A model generated the notes under the pieces. The model did not search any database. It was not told where the DNA came from and worked only from the letters and a program-made list of their open reading frames with translations. The position numbers and the translations under genes were made by a program. From NCBI GenBank assembly GCA_945877365.1, contig CAMCRV010000017.1:1-50418 (forward strand): DNA of 50,418 bases, read 5' to 3'. The DNA is from an uncultured Clostridia bacterium (GTDB lineage Bacteria; Bacillota; Clostridia; Oscillospirales; Oscillospiraceae). Positions 49,157 through 50,418 of this stretch are shown here, piece by piece. Each line of letters starts with the position of its first letter. Position 1 is the first letter of the stretch.

Positions 49157-50335
49157 TTAGTTTAATTCGAAGCGAATTTCTCCACCTTCGGTGATTTCAA
49201 CGCACTGATTCTCGCCAATGTGAAGGGTTGAGCGTTCATCTGCATCAAGTACAACGCATCCAAACGCCTCTGCGAACTCTTCCCATCCTGCTTCATTTTT
49301 AACAACTTCGTTCTTGTATACGCTAACCTGTGCTCTGAAGCTACCCATGTTCGTTATTGTATAGTCACCCTCGGGAATCAAGTAGTAAAATTTAGTTTCT
49401 TCAAATTCTGTTCCCTTATTCAAGGTGAGTTCATATCCATAGTCACCAGCTTCACCTTCTGTGACATAGAAAGAATTGAATTCCATTCTTTTCAAAGTGT
49501 TTCCATCACCAGAGGGAGAATAGATTACAGAATTGTGAGTTTCTCCGATCATGTAGTCGCCATGTTCGTCTTCAATAAAGGCTGTTCCAACTTCAACCAT
49601 ACCATTGATTGAATAACAACCTGTTAGGTCTTCTTTATCTGTGAAAAGAATTATGTTGTAATTATAATTGTTTTTCTGTACAAAGTTGTAGTACCAGTCA
49701 GCCAAGGTCGCTTCTGTGCAATCATCAGAGGAAGCGCGAATTACAGAATACTCACCGATTTTATTCGTTCTCGCACCGTTGAGAACATCCTTAATCTCTG
49801 CATTATCATAGATATGCGTTTCTTTTTGTGCTTCGATGGTAGCCGAAATAGCGGTGTTCTGTACGGGCTGGTTGTCACTTGCAGGGGTAGTTGTGTTTTC
49901 GGAATTGCCACTAATCGCAATCATAATGTAAATGAGCCATGCAACGATGATGATACCATACTTGACAGCAGGCTTCATATTCTTTTTACGAAGCATAAGA
50001 ATTGTAAGGGGTACAGGGAAAATAAAAATCCACCCCAATACCCACAACCATGTCTTTCTCTTCTTAGGTTTTTTTATGCCACTGTCCGTTTGCCAAGTGT
50101 AGCCGCAATCCTTACACATTCCGACAGTCGAACGAACAACCGCAGTTCCTCCCTTCCCTCTTATCTCACCCTGCTTTTCCCGACTAAAGGAAATATTTGT
50201 GCTTCCACATTTGGGACAACCTGCTTTATTAAGCTGCTCCTGTTCTCTTCGCATCTCTGTAGAAATAGCAGAGCCGCAGAACTCACAGAACTTGGAATTG
50301 TTTTTGATTTCTGCTCCGCAATTCGGACATTTCAT
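49157..50335 (-). CDS. Zinc-ribbon membrane protein of unknown function
   Basis: 392 residues from the ATG at 50335 (GGGAGAG site). Two N-terminal zinc ribbons: CPNCGAEIKNNSKFCEFCG and CPKCGSTNISF...CKDCGYTW. Two membrane segments follow (WLWVLGWIFIFPVPLTILML and YGIIIVAWLIYIMIAI). Then come a Thr/Gln-rich linker and a large predicted extracytoplasmic domain that I do not recognise (about 170-392). The gene is clearly more AT-rich than its surroundings, with AT-ending codons, and lies beside a resolvase remnant, suggesting horizontal acquisition. No function can be assigned. Confidence 0.8.
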   Translation of the reverse strand: MKCPNCGAEIKNNSKFCEFCGSAISTEMRREQEQLNKAGCPKCGSTNISFSREKQGEIRGKGGTAVVRSTVGMCKDCGYTWQTDSGIKKPKKRKTWLWVLGWIFIFPVPLTILMLRKKNMKPAVKYGIIIVAWLIYIMIAISGNSENTTTPASDNQPVQNTAISATIEAQKETHIYDNAEIKDVLNGARTNKIGEYSVIRASSDDCTEATLADWYYNFVQKNNYNYNIILFTDKEDLTGCYSINGMVEVGTAFIEDEHGDYMIGETHNSVIYSPSGDGNTLKRMEFNSFYVTEGEAGDYGYELTLNKGTEFEETKFYYLIPEGDYTITNMGSFRAQVSVYKNEVVKNEAGWEEFAEAFGCVVLDADERSTLHIGENQCVEITEGGEIRFELN

Positions 50336-50363
50336 ATTCTCTCTCCCTTTCATATCGTGGAAC

Positions 50364-50392
50364 AAAAAAGTGCGTAGCCGAAGCTACGCACC
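50364..50392 (-). terminator. Terminator of a gene right of the window
   Basis: Perfect stem GTGCGTAGC (50370-50378) with GCTACGCAC (50383-50391) followed on the minus strand by TTTTTTG. Confidence 0.75.
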
Positions 50393-50418
50393 GAAAAACG
50401 CATAGCCTCACTTGCTGC

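Overview
This window looks like a GC-rich, spore-forming Firmicute chromosome, most likely class Clostridia (Oscillospirales/Ruminococcaceae-like). The signs are a mraZ-led division and cell-wall cluster with a MurE that carries the meso-DAP motif, spore maturation genes spmA/spmB, an AbrB-type regulator, a K+-type membrane pyrophosphatase, 4Fe-4S ferredoxin and ECF transporters. No rRNA, prophage or CRISPR array is visible.

Layout. (1) 1-12.9 kb, minus strand: dcw operon mraZ-rsmH-ftsL-ftsI(PASTA)-murE-murF-mraY-ftsW-murG-ftsQ-ftsZ (ftsZ cut by the window edge). It has a clear promoter and MraZ boxes in front of mraZ; murD and murC are not at their usual places. (2) 12.9-21.5 kb: ClpC-like ATPase, ferredoxin, TrmN6-like methyltransferase, AbrB, spmAB, an exonuclease with an added zinc ribbon, nagB, and an orphan ECF S component. 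(3) 21.5-23.2 kb: ogt, then tRNA-Asp and tRNA-Gly, each with its own promoter and terminator and each followed by tandem structured modules. (4) 23.2-29.8 kb, minus: a transglutaminase-fold lipoprotein, YitT, and a ParC/ParE-type topoisomerase pair separated by nested palindromic repeats. (5) 30-34 kb, plus: FAD/Rieske oxidoreductase, DUF1858, trmK, Nif3, YebC. (6) 34-34.7 kb: decayed integrase and regulator fragments. (7) 34.9-40.7 kb: hppA, a Pta/Ptb-family enzyme, a class I aminotransferase and a MATE exporter. (8) 40.8-48.7 kb: a coherent nucleoside locus, two tandem uridine-phosphorylase paralogues, a complete ECF transporter (A, A', S, T) and an MFS carrier on the minus strand, divergent from a DeoR regulator, a 49-residue Cys-rich ORF and a TudS-related desulfidase. 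(9) 48.7-50.4 kb: repeat, resolvase remnant and an AT-rich zinc-ribbon membrane protein.

The two points most worth following up are: (a) palindromic modules behind tRNA-Gly and tRNA-Asp that share one core layout, but whose closing stems copy the T-arm of whichever tRNA they follow; (b) the linkage of a TudS-type desulfidase to ECF uptake and nucleoside phosphorylases, which suggests salvage of sulfur-modified (for example thiouridine-type) nucleosides. The window also holds at least four families of small non-coding palindromic elements, one of them as an inverted pair of equal length about 11.8 kb apart.
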